DNA from: Allosalinactinospora lopnorensis | GTDB lineage: Bacteria > Actinomycetota > Actinomycetes > Streptosporangiales > Streptosporangiaceae | Assembly: GCF_000981225.1 (NCBI RefSeq) | Contig: NZ_LAJC01000032.1 | Coordinates: 1 to 58,072, forward strand | Direction: 5' to 3' | Length of the DNA: 58,072 nt | In this document: piece after piece, positions 9,037-17,591 of the stretch | How the letters are laid out: the number at the start of each line of letters is the position of its first letter | How positions within the stretch are numbered: position 1 is the stretch's first letter | Position numbers and translations under genes: made by a program | Notes under the pieces: model-generated | What the model was told of the DNA's origin: nothing | Database searches by the model: none | Seen by the model: only the letters and a program-made list of their open reading frames with translations

Positions 9037-10014
9037 TTATTGTTTGAACCCGATGTGCAGGTGGTCCTCGTGCACCGTGTCGGTGAAGGTCGCGCCGCCG
9101 CTGGTGTCGAAGGCCCACGGCCCGCCCACTTCGGTGGCGCCGTTGTCCAGGGCGAGTTCCATCAGGGCGCGCGCGGTGTTGTCGGCTCCTTGGTCGCGTA
9201 GGTCGGAGACGGTGGTGCCGTCGATGGCCCAGATGTCTACAGCCCGGCCCTTGATGTGGTTGCTGACGGAGGAGCTGTCGAAGACGTTGGTCGGGTGGCC
9301 GGTGGAGAGGACGGCGACCGAGATGGTGTGCTCGGCGGAGAGCGCGAGCATCATCTGCAGGATCCGGTCATCGATCTCACCAGTCAGGATATCCCACCGG
9401 GCGGTGTCGGGCAGCTTGATCCGCTCGGACTGGAGAACGTCCTCGGCGGCATCGGAGATACCAGGGTCCTCGGTGGAGCCGCCGTCTGGCGGTTCGCCCC
9501 CGAGGGAGGCGATCCCGCTCACCTGCCACTCGTCTTCGTCGCGGCTCAGGCGCAGGTCGATGACGCGAGTGGCGGAGGAGAGTCCGGGTGTCCGTGGCGG
9601 CTTCTCCTGCAGCAGGTGTAGTTCGACCACCGCCATGATCGAGGCCTGGTCTTCGGTCAGCCCGCCCAGTTGCGGATAGATCACCTGTGCTGCGCTTGCT
9701 GCGTCCTCGGCAAGGAGGGGAAGGGCGTCATCGACGGCGGTGTCGCTCGCCTCTTCGGCGTGGAGGCGTTTGCGGGTCTTCTGTGGTGTGCCCTCGCCGA
9801 CGCCGTAGGTGAAGACGGTTTCCAGAAAACGCGCAGCGGTACCTTTCACCTCGGGGGCGGGCTCGCCCTGGGCGACCTCGTAGGCCCGGACCTCGGGTAG
9901 CGTGGCCGATTCTGTGTCTGGCACGCCCCTTTCCTCCTCTCCGGCTCTCTCGACGGCACCGCATGCGCTCAGCACACAGAGTGCGCTCGCCAAAGCCATG
10001 GCGCCTGGCCTCAC
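9037..10014 (-). CDS. Lipoprotein with M15-like peptidase fold
   Basis: About 325 residues beginning with a short lipoprotein signal whose lipobox is LSAC. The middle resembles a small secreted domain (about 50-160) and the C-terminus contains HIKGRAVDIW and HEDHLHIGF, the H-x6-D and H-x-x-H ligand pattern of M15 D-Ala-D-Ala carboxypeptidase-like proteins. It would act on the outer face of the membrane, perhaps trimming peptidoglycan stems. The GTG at 10014 has GGAAAGCAC before it; an ATG at 10071 in the same frame is an alternative. It directly follows the ATP-grasp gene on the same strand, so the two are probably one operon. Confidence 0.7.
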   Translation of the reverse strand: MRPGAMALASALCVLSACGAVERAGEEERGVPDTESATLPEVRAYEVAQGEPAPEVKGTAARFLETVFTYGVGEGTPQKTRKRLHAEEASDTAVDDALPLLAEDAASAAQVIYPQLGGLTEDQASIMAVVELHLLQEKPPRTPGLSSATRVIDLRLSRDEDEWQVSGIASLGGEPPDGGSTEDPGISDAAEDVLQSERIKLPDTARWDILTGEIDDRILQMMLALSAEHTISVAVLSTGHPTNVFDSSSVSNHIKGRAVDIWAIDGTTVSDLRDQGADNTARALMELALDNGATEVGGPWAFDTSGGATFTDTVHEDHLHIGFKQ

Positions 10015-10074
10015 GTGCTTTCCGCTCTGGATTTTGGTGTGCCCCGTGGTTGGTCCTTGGCGTGGGCGCATGGA

Positions 10075-11067
10075 TCAGTGGGCCGCCTCTAGCGCGTTGC
10101 GGCGCGCAACGAACTCATCTGCCGGAACGAAGGTCTCGATGGGGTGGCGGATCATGGCCACATTTTCCTGCCAATTATCGGTAACGGGCGGCTGGTGCGT
10201 GTCCAGTGCTTGGGCGAGCAGCCCGTTGATCTCGTCGATCCCTGCGGCGGTGGTCAGGGCGGAGCTTCCGGAGAAGCGCGGGTTGATCTCGAAGACCTGC
10301 GGAGCGCCCAATGAGTCAAGGCGGAGCTGGACGTTGAAGGGCCCATCGGCGTCAAGGGCGTGGGCGGTCTCGATGCAGATCTCGGTGATAGCGGGGTTGC
10401 GGCGGCTGATCGCGTAGCGTGAGCTGCCCTCCTTCAGCACGACCTCTTTGGGAACGACCGCTTGGACTTGGCCGTCGCGCCAGGCCACAACGGAGACGGA
10501 GAACTCCGGTCCCTCGACGTACTCCTGGATGATCCACTGGCCGAGGTCGCCGGCCCGTGCCAGGATGTCGCGGAGTTCACGGCGATTGCGGGCGATGGCG
10601 ATCCCCCGGCCGCCGCGCCCCGCGCGGGGTTTGACGATCAGGGGATAGGCAAGGCTGCCGGCCCCGAACGTGGCCAGACGAGTGTGCGGCACGGTGACCT
10701 TCGCCTCGGCCAGGGTCTCCATCAAAACCAGCTTGTCCAGGCAGAGCGCGACCATCTCGGCGTGCGGAAGCAGGATCTCGACGCCCTCGGCCGCCAGCTC
10801 CCACACCGGGAGAAGCTCCTCATCGACCAGCGGAACGATGGCCTGGATGTTTTCGGATGCGCAGATGCGCCGCATCCGTCCAAGGAACGCCGGGCTCGTC
10901 CCCCCGGGGACCGTGAAGGCGGCATCGGCCAGGTAGAGGCCAGCCGAACGCGGATCGCAGTCGGTGGCGACGACCCGGTGGCCATGCTGACGCAAACCGA
11001 GGATCTTTCCGGCCGTGCCCACCGCACCCGCCGTTGTGACCAGGACGTTCGCGCGTTTCTCCGTCAT
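10075..11067 (-). CDS. ATP-grasp ligase (carbamoyl-phosphate-synthase-like)
   Basis: 330 residues. It has an N-terminal preATP-grasp fold (VLVTTAGAVGTAGKILGLRQHG), a glycine-rich ATP loop (KPRAGRGGRGIA, about 143-154) and a C-terminal Mg-binding EINPRFSGS. ATP-grasp enzymes join a carboxylate to an amine or similar group through an acyl phosphate; the substrates here cannot be read. The ATG at 11067 has GAGGGGGAAC upstream. It is divergent from the GNAT-MurJ pair and lies upstream of the M15-like lipoprotein. The neighbours suggest a cell-wall precursor or secreted-peptide role. A BlaI-like palindrome is 40 bases before the start. Confidence 0.8.
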   Translation of the reverse strand: MTEKRANVLVTTAGAVGTAGKILGLRQHGHRVVATDCDPRSAGLYLADAAFTVPGGTSPAFLGRMRRICASENIQAIVPLVDEELLPVWELAAEGVEILLPHAEMVALCLDKLVLMETLAEAKVTVPHTRLATFGAGSLAYPLIVKPRAGRGGRGIAIARNRRELRDILARAGDLGQWIIQEYVEGPEFSVSVVAWRDGQVQAVVPKEVVLKEGSSRYAISRRNPAITEICIETAHALDADGPFNVQLRLDSLGAPQVFEINPRFSGSSALTTAAGIDEINGLLAQALDTHQPPVTDNWQENVAMIRHPIETFVPADEFVARRNALEAAH

Positions 11068-11106
11068 GGGCCGTTCCCCCTCTTCGAAATGTCCGCAACC
11101 TCGTTG

Positions 11107-11124
11107 CTACTACAGTGTTAGTAG
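11107..11124. promoter_or_regulatory. BlaI-type operator in the ATP-grasp promoter
   Basis: CTACTACAGTGTTAGTAG: outer arms CTACTA/TAGTAG pair perfectly and one half carries the TACA core. It lies 40 bases upstream of the ATP-grasp start. The shape matches BlaI/MecI sites; a BlaI gene is 2.2 kb downstream. Confidence 0.6.
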
Positions 11125-11216
11125 ATGGTTGTGCGGTGCGCCGCTGGGGCGGCCGCGAGCGATGAATCCGGCCGCAGTAGGCCGGGTTGCCCTGGGGCGT
11201 CGGAGTGGTGATGCAT

Positions 11217-11234
11217 CTATTACAAGTGTAGTAG
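11217..11234. promoter_or_regulatory. BlaI-type operator in the GNAT-MurJ promoter
   Basis: CTATTACAAGTGTAGTAG: a TACA-AG-TGTA core with 8-bp arms (one mismatch), ending 9 bases before the GNAT start. It would block the promoter directly. With the site at 11107-11124 it places both divergent transcripts under one repressor. Confidence 0.65.
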
Positions 11235-11243
11235 CTTGTGGGC

Positions 11244-11903
11244 ATGTCATCCACCTCGCCTATGGAGACGCCCGCGGTGTCACTGCGCGTCATGGAACTC
11301 GGTGATGTCCCCACGGTGGTACGGCTGCACCGTGCGAACCTGCCCGCCGGGTTCTTCGTCGAGCTCGGCGACCGTTTCCTCGGCCGGTACTACCGCACCT
11401 TTTTGACCAGCCCCGCGGCGGTGGCCCTCATCGCCGAGGTCGAAGGCACCGCCGTGGGCTTCCTGGTGGGAGCCACCGACGAGGTGGTCCACCACCGCCA
11501 CGTCATGCACCTCAACAGGTGGGACCTGGCACGCTGCGGCATGGCGTCGCTACTCGTGCGCCCCGAACTGACCGCCCGCTTCGTGCGCACCCGAGCCCGA
11601 CGCTACCTGCGCGGCATGCGGCGGCGCCGTTCCGCTGGGTCCGCTCAGGAGGAGTGGGGCCGGACCGGGGTGCTGAGCCACATCGCGGTGCAGACCCGCC
11701 TCCGCGGCGCGGGGGTGGGCGCGGCGCTCGTAGGCGGTTTCGTGGAGATCGCGAAGGTCCACGGTGTGGAACGGCTGCGCCTGTTCACGTCCTGTGACAA
11801 CGAGCCAGCTCAGCGTTTCTACAAGCGCCTGGGCTGGCAGACCCGGCCCGAGCAGTGCGACGCGGACGGCAAGCGCTGGGTGCCTTTCACCCTCGACCTG
11901 TAA
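11244..11903 (+). CDS. GNAT family N-acetyltransferase
   Basis: About 219 residues, a single GNAT domain. An N-terminal beta-alpha unit (VSLRVMELGDVPTVVRLHRANLP) is followed by the acetyl-CoA pyrophosphate loop in motif A (VQTRLRGAGVGAAL) and a C-terminal FYKRLGW. The acyl acceptor is unknown. The ATG at 11244 sits 9 bases after the operator with no Shine-Dalgarno, so a leaderless message is likely; a GTG at 11238 and an ATG at 11262 are alternatives. The MurJ-type gene follows 126 bases on. A basic insert (RTRARRYLRGMRRRR) in the middle is unusual. Confidence 0.85.
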   Translation: MSSTSPMETPAVSLRVMELGDVPTVVRLHRANLPAGFFVELGDRFLGRYYRTFLTSPAAVALIAEVEGTAVGFLVGATDEVVHHRHVMHLNRWDLARCGMASLLVRPELTARFVRTRARRYLRGMRRRRSAGSAQEEWGRTGVLSHIAVQTRLRGAGVGAALVGGFVEIAKVHGVERLRLFTSCDNEPAQRFYKRLGWQTRPEQCDADGKRWVPFTLDL

Positions 11904-12029
11904 GGCGAACACCGCGACCGCGGCCGATCATCGAGTCCGTAGCGCAGTGCCTCGCCGCCCAAGCGGCGCCGGAGCGGGGTCACTGGCATGGGCTCCATGC
12001 ACCACGAACTCTGAAGGGAGATCGAGCCA

Positions 12030-13763
12030 GTGGCCGGCGACATCACCACCAGTGGCACCACCGAGGACGAACGCGCCCCCACCACGGAACGCGCTCACCG
12101 TGAGCGCGTACCACCCGCCGGAGGCCCCCCGGAGGACGCGGGTCCGAGCCTGGCCAGATCGAGCGCGGTCATGGCCACCGGCACACTGGTCTCCCGCGTC
12201 ACCGGGTTCGGTCGCACTGTGGTGCTGGCCGCGGCGCTGGGAACCCAGCTGCTCGGCGACGCCTACAACACCGCCAACACCATCCCCTTCATCGTCTATG
12301 ACCTGCTCATCGGCGGGCTGATGGCCAGCGTGATCGTCCCGTTCCTGGTCAAGCGCCGCAAGGCCGATGCCGATGGCGGGCAGGCCACCGAGAACCGGCT
12401 CTTCACGGTGGCGGTGCTGCTGCTGGCCGCGCTGACAGCCGCGGCCGTCCTGGCGGCCGAGCCGCTCATCCGCCTCTACGCCGACCGGTTCACCGATCCC
12501 CAGTTCGAGGTCGCGGTCCTCTTCGCCCGCTACCTGCTGGCGCAGATCTTCTTCATCGGGGTGAGCGGCTTGTCGAGCGCGATGCTGAACACCCGCGGCC
12601 GGTTCGGCGCACCGGTCTGGGCACCCGTTGTGAACAACCTGGTGATCATCAGCGTGGGCGCGGCCTTCCTGGCCGTCGCCGGCCCGGGAAGCACCCCGGA
12701 CTCAATCACCGACCACCAGATCCTGCTGCTCGGCGCCGGTACCGCATGCGGCATGGTGCTGCAGGCCACCGTGCTGCAGTGCGCCCTGTGGGCGACGGGC
12801 TTCCGCTGGCGTCCCCGCCTGGACCTGCGCGGCTCCGGTCTTGGAGAGGCCCTGCGCGCGGCCGGGTGGATGTTCGTGCTGGTCTGCACGATGCAGCTCG
12901 GCCTGCTCATCACGGCCAACCTGGCCAACCGGGCGGGGGTGGAAGCAGCCCAGGAAGCCGGGGTCGGCGCCGGCCTCACCGCCTACAACTACGCCTACCA
13001 GCTGTTCCAGCTGCCTTATGCCATCATCGCGGTCTCCGTGATCACCGTCCTGCTGCCCCGCATGAGCGCCCACGCCGCGGACCGGGACTGGGCGGAGGTC
13101 CGAGCGGACTTCTCCCGGGGACTGCGCGTCTCATCAGCCATCCTGGTGCCGCTGGCCCTGCTGCTGGCCGTCTTCGCCACCCAGGTGTGTGTCCTGGTGT
13201 TCGCCCGCGGCACCACCTCGACGGAGGACGCCCGAGCCATCGGCCACGTACTGACCGCCTTCGCCCTCGGGCTGATCCCCTTCACCATCTACCAACTGAT
13301 GCTGCGGGTCTTCTACGCCACCGGCGACACCCGGACACCGGCGCTCATCAGCATCGCCAACGTCACGGCGCACGGCGCCATCGGGGTGGCCTGCTACTGG
13401 CTGCTGCCGGCTCCCCAGGTCGTCATCGGGATCGCGGGCGGCTTCATGTTCTCCTACGTCCTCGGCTCCACCATCGCAGGACTGGTTCTAAGCCGTCGTC
13501 TGGGCGGGTTCGACGGGCGACGGATCGCCACCACCCTGGCGCGATTGCACATCGCGGCACTGCCCGGTGTCGCCGCAGCGCTGGGAGCGCAAGAACTCCT
13601 GGCCGCCCGATTCCCCGACGGCCCGGCCACACTCGCCGGTCTCCCCGCGGTCGGCTGCCTGGCCGGCGGGCTGCTGTTTTTGGCAGCCGCCCGGTTGCTG
13701 CGGATCGAAGAGACACGCGAACTGCTGGGACTGGCCCGCACCCGGGTACTCCGCCGCGGTTGA
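12030..13763 (+). CDS. MurJ/MviN-type lipid flippase
   Basis: 577 residues with about 14 membrane helices. The family opening is clear: AVMATGTLVSRVTGFGRTVVLAAALG, then the TANTIPFIVYDLL(I)GG loop, an A-x-x-P-x-x-NN region and LPRMSAHAADRDW. MurJ proteins flip lipid II across the membrane for peptidoglycan synthesis. This copy lacks the long cytosolic kinase-like tail of the main mycobacterial MurJ and sits in an accessory operon, so it may flip a modified or different undecaprenyl-linked substrate. A GTG start is used, with GAAGGGAGA upstream. Confidence 0.85.
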   Translation: MAGDITTSGTTEDERAPTTERAHRERVPPAGGPPEDAGPSLARSSAVMATGTLVSRVTGFGRTVVLAAALGTQLLGDAYNTANTIPFIVYDLLIGGLMASVIVPFLVKRRKADADGGQATENRLFTVAVLLLAALTAAAVLAAEPLIRLYADRFTDPQFEVAVLFARYLLAQIFFIGVSGLSSAMLNTRGRFGAPVWAPVVNNLVIISVGAAFLAVAGPGSTPDSITDHQILLLGAGTACGMVLQATVLQCALWATGFRWRPRLDLRGSGLGEALRAAGWMFVLVCTMQLGLLITANLANRAGVEAAQEAGVGAGLTAYNYAYQLFQLPYAIIAVSVITVLLPRMSAHAADRDWAEVRADFSRGLRVSSAILVPLALLLAVFATQVCVLVFARGTTSTEDARAIGHVLTAFALGLIPFTIYQLMLRVFYATGDTRTPALISIANVTAHGAIGVACYWLLPAPQVVIGIAGGFMFSYVLGSTIAGLVLSRRLGGFDGRRIATTLARLHIAALPGVAAALGAQELLAARFPDGPATLAGLPAVGCLAGGLLFLAAARLLRIEETRELLGLARTRVLRRG

Positions 13764-14321
13764 CCGAGGGCTCAGGGATCCGGAGCAGATACACGATGTC
13801 GCGGTCGCGACCCTCCACGTGACCCTCCAATGGAGGGCCGCATCGGACACCACCAGCACCACGACAGCGGTGCGCGGCGCAGGATGTGCGATCGCCGACC
13901 TGAGATTCACAGCGCGGTCTGCGCCGAGGCGGCAACTGAAACGGCACCGGAGTCCTCGGGGCGCATGATCTGCCCGCAGCGCAACGGTGGAGCCGCTGCA
14001 CGCCCACAGCCCGGACCCGGTACCGATCGCGGGGGCACCGGAAGCCCCAGCACAACAGGGCCCCGCATGGCCGAACCGCCAGCACGCCGACGATCCGGCC
14101 ACCCGGTTGGCTGGAAGCCCGCGGCGCGCAGCCGTCCGCCCGACCCCTGGGCAGACACCACCTCCCCGATGGCCTCTCCCCGCTGACCGGGTCGAAGGCG
14201 CTGGCGGCCACGGCTTCGACGCCGGTTACTCACCGGCGTGGTAGAGACCCAGGATCCATGCCGTCAACAGTAGGTGCGCCGCACCCGATGGGGTCCGCGC
14301 GTCTCTTTATGTCACTTGAGT
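13764..14321. other. Gap of about 560 bp without a recognisable gene
   Basis: Open frames exist on both strands, but their translations are low-complexity Arg/Pro/Ala without any domain I recognise. The right end becomes AT-richer (CTTTATGTCACTTGAG) where the MFS promoter begins. Confidence 0.5.
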
Positions 14322-14343
14322 GCATACATGCGCACATGAGTGC
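14322..14343. promoter_or_regulatory. ArsR-box-like repeat before the MFS gene
   Basis: The sequence ATACATGCGCACATGAG here is nearly repeated as ATACACTGCGCACATGAG at 15818-15835, directly over the ArsR start. A second TGAGTGC direct repeat flanks it. A shared box before both genes fits autoregulation by the ArsR-family repressor. Confidence 0.5.
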
Positions 14344-14405
14344 TATGTTTGCGTGACTGTGGTGGAGCGAGAGCCTGTCGCCGATCGGAAGGGAGAGGTC
14401 CGGGC

Positions 14406-15773
14406 GTGCTGGGGGTGCTCAAAGACCGGACCTACCGGCATCTGTTCGCGGCCCAGCTTGTGGCGCTGGTGGGGACGGGGCTGGCGACGGTGGCGCTGGG
14501 GCTGTTGGCTTACGACATCGCCGGCGCCTCCGCGGGTGCGGTGCTCGGCGCGGCGATGACGATCAAGATGGTGGCCTATGTCGGTGTCTCCCCGCTCGTC
14601 GGAGCGGTGGCCGATCGGCTGCCCCGGCGTGCCTTCCTCGTGTCGACGGATCTGCTCCGCGCGGGGGTCGCGCTGTGCCTGCCGTTCGTCGACTCGGTCT
14701 GGCAGGTCTATGTGCTGATCTTCCTGCTCCAGGCGGCCTCGGCATCGTTCACACCGACCTTCCAGGCCACCATCCCCGACGTGCTGCCGGACGAGCGCGA
14801 CTACACACGGGCGCTGTCGTTGTCGCGGTTGGCCTATGACCTGGAGAGTCTGCTCAGTCCGGTTCTGGCCGCGGCCCTGCTGACCCTGGTGACCTACCAG
14901 GGGCTGTTCACCGCGACGACGCTGGGGTTCCTCGCGTCAGCGGCCCTGGTGGTCTCGGTGCTGCTGCCCAAAGCGGCTCCGAGCGGCCGTCGGGACGGGG
15001 TGTGGCGACGTATCACGCTGGGCGCGCGTGTCTTTCTCGCCACTCCGCGCCTGCGCGCGCTGCTGGCGATGAACGTGGTCGTCGCGGCCGCGAGCGCCGT
15101 CGTGATCGTCAACACCGTCGTCATCGTGCGCGGCGTGCTGGGCCGCGGCGAGGTGGAGGTGGCGATCGCGCTGGGGTGTTACGGCGCGGGGTCCATGGCG
15201 GTGGCGCTGAGGCTGCCGCGCCTGCTCGACCGGCTCGGCGACCGGCCGGTGATGCTGCCCGCGGGTTTCCTCCTCACGGCCGTCCTCGCCGGAGCGGCGG
15301 CGATCATGGCGCTCGCTCCCGCGACCGCTTGGCCGCTCCTGCTGTTCACCTGGCTGCTGCTCGGCGCGGGCACCGCGCTGATCCTCACGCCCGGCGGGCG
15401 GCTGCTGCGCCGCTCCTGCGACCAGGCGGACCGCCCGGCCCTTTTCGCCGCGCAGTTCTCCCTCTCCCACGCCTGCTTCCTGGGCACCTATCCGCTCGCG
15501 GGCTGGCTCGGCGCCGCGGCCGGGATGGGAACCACCCTGCTGGCGTTCGCCGGTCTGACCCTGGCCGCGGCCCTACTCGCGGTGTGTGCCTGGCCGGCGG
15601 GCGATCCACGTACGCTCACCCATGTCCACGCCGATCTGCACCCGGGTCACCCGCACCTGCACGACGCCGAAACGGTCGGCGCGGGCTGGTGGGGGCACAG
15701 GCATGAGTTCGTCATCGACCGCCTGCACACCCGGTGGCCGCAGCGAGAGACCGAACCGGTCGATACACGGTGA
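14406..15773 (+). CDS. MFS exporter with His-rich C-terminal tail
   Basis: 455 residues with 12 predicted helices and the typical MFS loop GAVADRLPRR. After the last helix comes a soluble tail with a dense His/Asp cluster (HVHADLHPGHPHLHD), a likely metal-binding segment. The GTG at 14406 follows GGAAGGGAGAGG; the open frame extends further upstream but has no signal. It is followed at once by an ArsR-family gene with an alpha5 metal site, so efflux of Ni/Co/Zn-like ions is the best guess. Confidence 0.85.
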   Translation: MLGVLKDRTYRHLFAAQLVALVGTGLATVALGLLAYDIAGASAGAVLGAAMTIKMVAYVGVSPLVGAVADRLPRRAFLVSTDLLRAGVALCLPFVDSVWQVYVLIFLLQAASASFTPTFQATIPDVLPDERDYTRALSLSRLAYDLESLLSPVLAAALLTLVTYQGLFTATTLGFLASAALVVSVLLPKAAPSGRRDGVWRRITLGARVFLATPRLRALLAMNVVVAAASAVVIVNTVVIVRGVLGRGEVEVAIALGCYGAGSMAVALRLPRLLDRLGDRPVMLPAGFLLTAVLAGAAAIMALAPATAWPLLLFTWLLLGAGTALILTPGGRLLRRSCDQADRPALFAAQFSLSHACFLGTYPLAGWLGAAAGMGTTLLAFAGLTLAAALLAVCAWPAGDPRTLTHVHADLHPGHPHLHDAETVGAGWWGHRHEFVIDRLHTRWPQRETEPVDTR

Positions 15774-15829
15774 TGGCCGCACAGCGCACGCGGCATACGA
15801 TGCGCGGAATCGCGGAATACACTGCGCAC

Positions 15830-16195
15830 ATGAGCACCCGCGAGTCGCCGCCGGCCGCTGAACCGAGCCTCGTGCACGAGGCGCCGCCCAGCACGGACCA
15901 GCTCGGCGTGGCCGCCGGGGTCTTCCAGTTGCTCTCCGATGCCACCCGGCTGCACCTGCTGTGGGTGCTGGCCCAGCACGACGCCGACGTCGGCCAGCTC
16001 ACCCAGGCATGCGGCGCCTCACGCACCGCGGTCTCCCAGCACCTGGCCAAGCTTCGACTCGCCGGTCTGGTGGAGGCACGCAAGCAGGCGCGCCACTCGG
16101 TCTACCGGCTGCGCGACGGCCACCTGCGGCGCCTGGTCCTCGAAGCCCTCAACCACGCCGACCACACCGTCACCGGCGAACCACCCCACGCCTGA
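15830..16195 (+). CDS. ArsR/SmtB-family metal sensor with alpha5 site
   Basis: 121 residues. The winged helix has SDATRLHLLWVL and the recognition helix SRTAVSQHLAKLR. The C-terminal helix carries a complete D-x-H-x10-H-x2-H pattern (Asp96, His98, His109, His112), the alpha5 site of SmtB/CzrA/NmtR sensors of Zn, Co or Ni. Metal binding releases DNA and induces the exporter. The ATG at 15830 lies inside the repeated box, and no strong ribosome site is visible, so the message may be leaderless. The upstream in-frame extension is not needed. Confidence 0.9.
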   Translation: MSTRESPPAAEPSLVHEAPPSTDQLGVAAGVFQLLSDATRLHLLWVLAQHDADVGQLTQACGASRTAVSQHLAKLRLAGLVEARKQARHSVYRLRDGHLRRLVLEALNHADHTVTGEPPHA

Positions 16196-16586
16196 GACGC
16201 CCCGAGGCCGCGGGTGAGACCCGTGTCCATTCTGTGCCGTTTGAGAACGCGACCTGGGGTGGCCTGGGCAGTCCCCGGCGGTGGCGTCGCCGGTCTGGGT
16301 GAACCGCTCCGACTTCAGCGGAGAGCTTGGTCTGCCCTGACGTGATTTTGGCCCCTACGGACTGGGTGTATGGGTGGTCTGGCCCGTCTTGGGATGTTCC
16401 ACGGATCAAGGCACCTCAGTTGTCCCTCTGACCGAGGTTATGCGTGCCTGGATCCCACGGTGTGGCCTATGCCGGCGAACTGCGGCCGGTGCCGACCGGG
16501 CGACCGGCACCGGGCCGTAACCGGCGGTGCCTCAGCCCGCAGCCGTGATCGCGGCTGCGGCCGGAGGCGCCGACCGGGAGGCGGGA
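16196..16586. other. Convergent intergenic region, no gene seen
   Basis: About 390 bp between the ArsR gene and the NlpC/P60 gene, which converge. Translations on both strands lack recognisable domains. No strong terminator hairpin with a T-run was found. Confidence 0.45.
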
Positions 16587-17591
16587 TCAGGGGCGGACCG
16601 CTCCGACGAAGTGCTGGTCCCAGTAGTCGGCGAGGTTGACTTCGGACACGGTCTTGCCGCTGCTGGGCGCGTGCACCATTCTGCCGTTACCGGCGTACAT
16701 GCCGTTGTGGCCGAGGTCGTCGAAGAAGAACATGATGTCGCCGGGTTGTAGGTCAGCCCGGGAGACCTTGTTCGGCATCTCGAACTGGGAGTAGGTCGTG
16801 CGGGGGATGCCGGCTCCCGCAGCGCCCCAGGCGGCCTGCATCAGTCCGGAGCAGTCGTAGCCGTCGGGACCGGTACCGCCCCACTGGTAGGGGGTGCCGA
16901 TCTTGCTGTAGGCGAAGTCCAGCGCAGCGCGGGCGTCGCCGGAAGCCGAGCCGTTGTAGGAGGCCCCGGCCGCGGAGCCCTGTGCCGCGCCGCTGGCCGA
17001 CGAACCGGCTTCCTCAAGTTCGGCGAGCAGTTCTTCCTGCTCGGCGAGCTTGTCCTCGACGTCGTTCTTCTGGTTTTCGAGTTCGTCGCTCTTCTCCTTG
17101 GCCTTGTCGCGGCTGTCCTCGGCCTCCTTCTTGAGGTTGATGAGGCGCTCGGAGGAGCCTGCGAACTCGTCGAGTTCGGCTTTCTGGTTCTCCGAGAGGT
17201 AGGACACGTCCGCGGACTGGTCGAGAAGGTCCTCGGGATCCTCCACGCTCATGATCGTCGTGGTGGCGTCGAGATCGGCGGACCTGTAGGCGGCGCTGGC
17301 GTACTGGGCGACCTCTCCGCGCAGCTCCTCGTAGCGATCCTCCTCGTCGCCGATCTTCTCCTCAAGGTCCTCGATGCGCTTCCCTGTGGCGTCGAGCTCC
17401 TCTTCGGCTTCGTTGTAGTCCTGGACGAGGGTGCTCGACTCCTCAGTGAGTTCGTCGATGCGTTCCTCGACCTCTTCGGGCTCCGGCTCGGCATGGGCCA
17501 CAGCAGTGGGCAGCACGAGGCTTGTGACGGCGAAGGCGCCCAGACCTGCGGTGATCCGCTTCATTTTCCGCTGTTGTGCGTGATCGCTCAT
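16587..17591 (-). CDS. Secreted NlpC/P60 (C40) endopeptidase with coiled-coil
   Basis: 334 residues. A signal peptide ends VAHA near residue 34; a long Glu/Lys-rich coiled coil (about 38-195) precedes a Gly/Ser/Ala linker and a C-terminal NlpC/P60 domain. Catalytic Cys247 is in YDCSG, His295 in GHNGMY and a polar third residue is near His307. Such RipC/RipA-like proteins cleave gamma-D-Glu-meso-DAP bonds during growth or division, and the coiled coil usually autoinhibits or docks on FtsEX. The ATG at 17591 has CGAGGAG upstream. A long leader lies before it. Confidence 0.9.
   Translation of the reverse strand: MSDHAQQRKMKRITAGLGAFAVTSLVLPTAVAHAEPEPEEVEERIDELTEESSTLVQDYNEAEEELDATGKRIEDLEEKIGDEEDRYEELRGEVAQYASAAYRSADLDATTTIMSVEDPEDLLDQSADVSYLSENQKAELDEFAGSSERLINLKKEAEDSRDKAKEKSDELENQKNDVEDKLAEQEELLAELEEAGSSASGAAQGSAAGASYNGSASGDARAALDFAYSKIGTPYQWGGTGPDGYDCSGLMQAAWGAAGAGIPRTTYSQFEMPNKVSRADLQPGDIMFFFDDLGHNGMYAGNGRMVHAPSSGKTVSEVNLADYWDQHFVGAVRP

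Noticed and set aside
12746-13822. 358-residue plus-strand frame inside MurJ
   Set aside because: Out-of-frame Arg/Pro-rich shadow of a well-conserved flippase gene.
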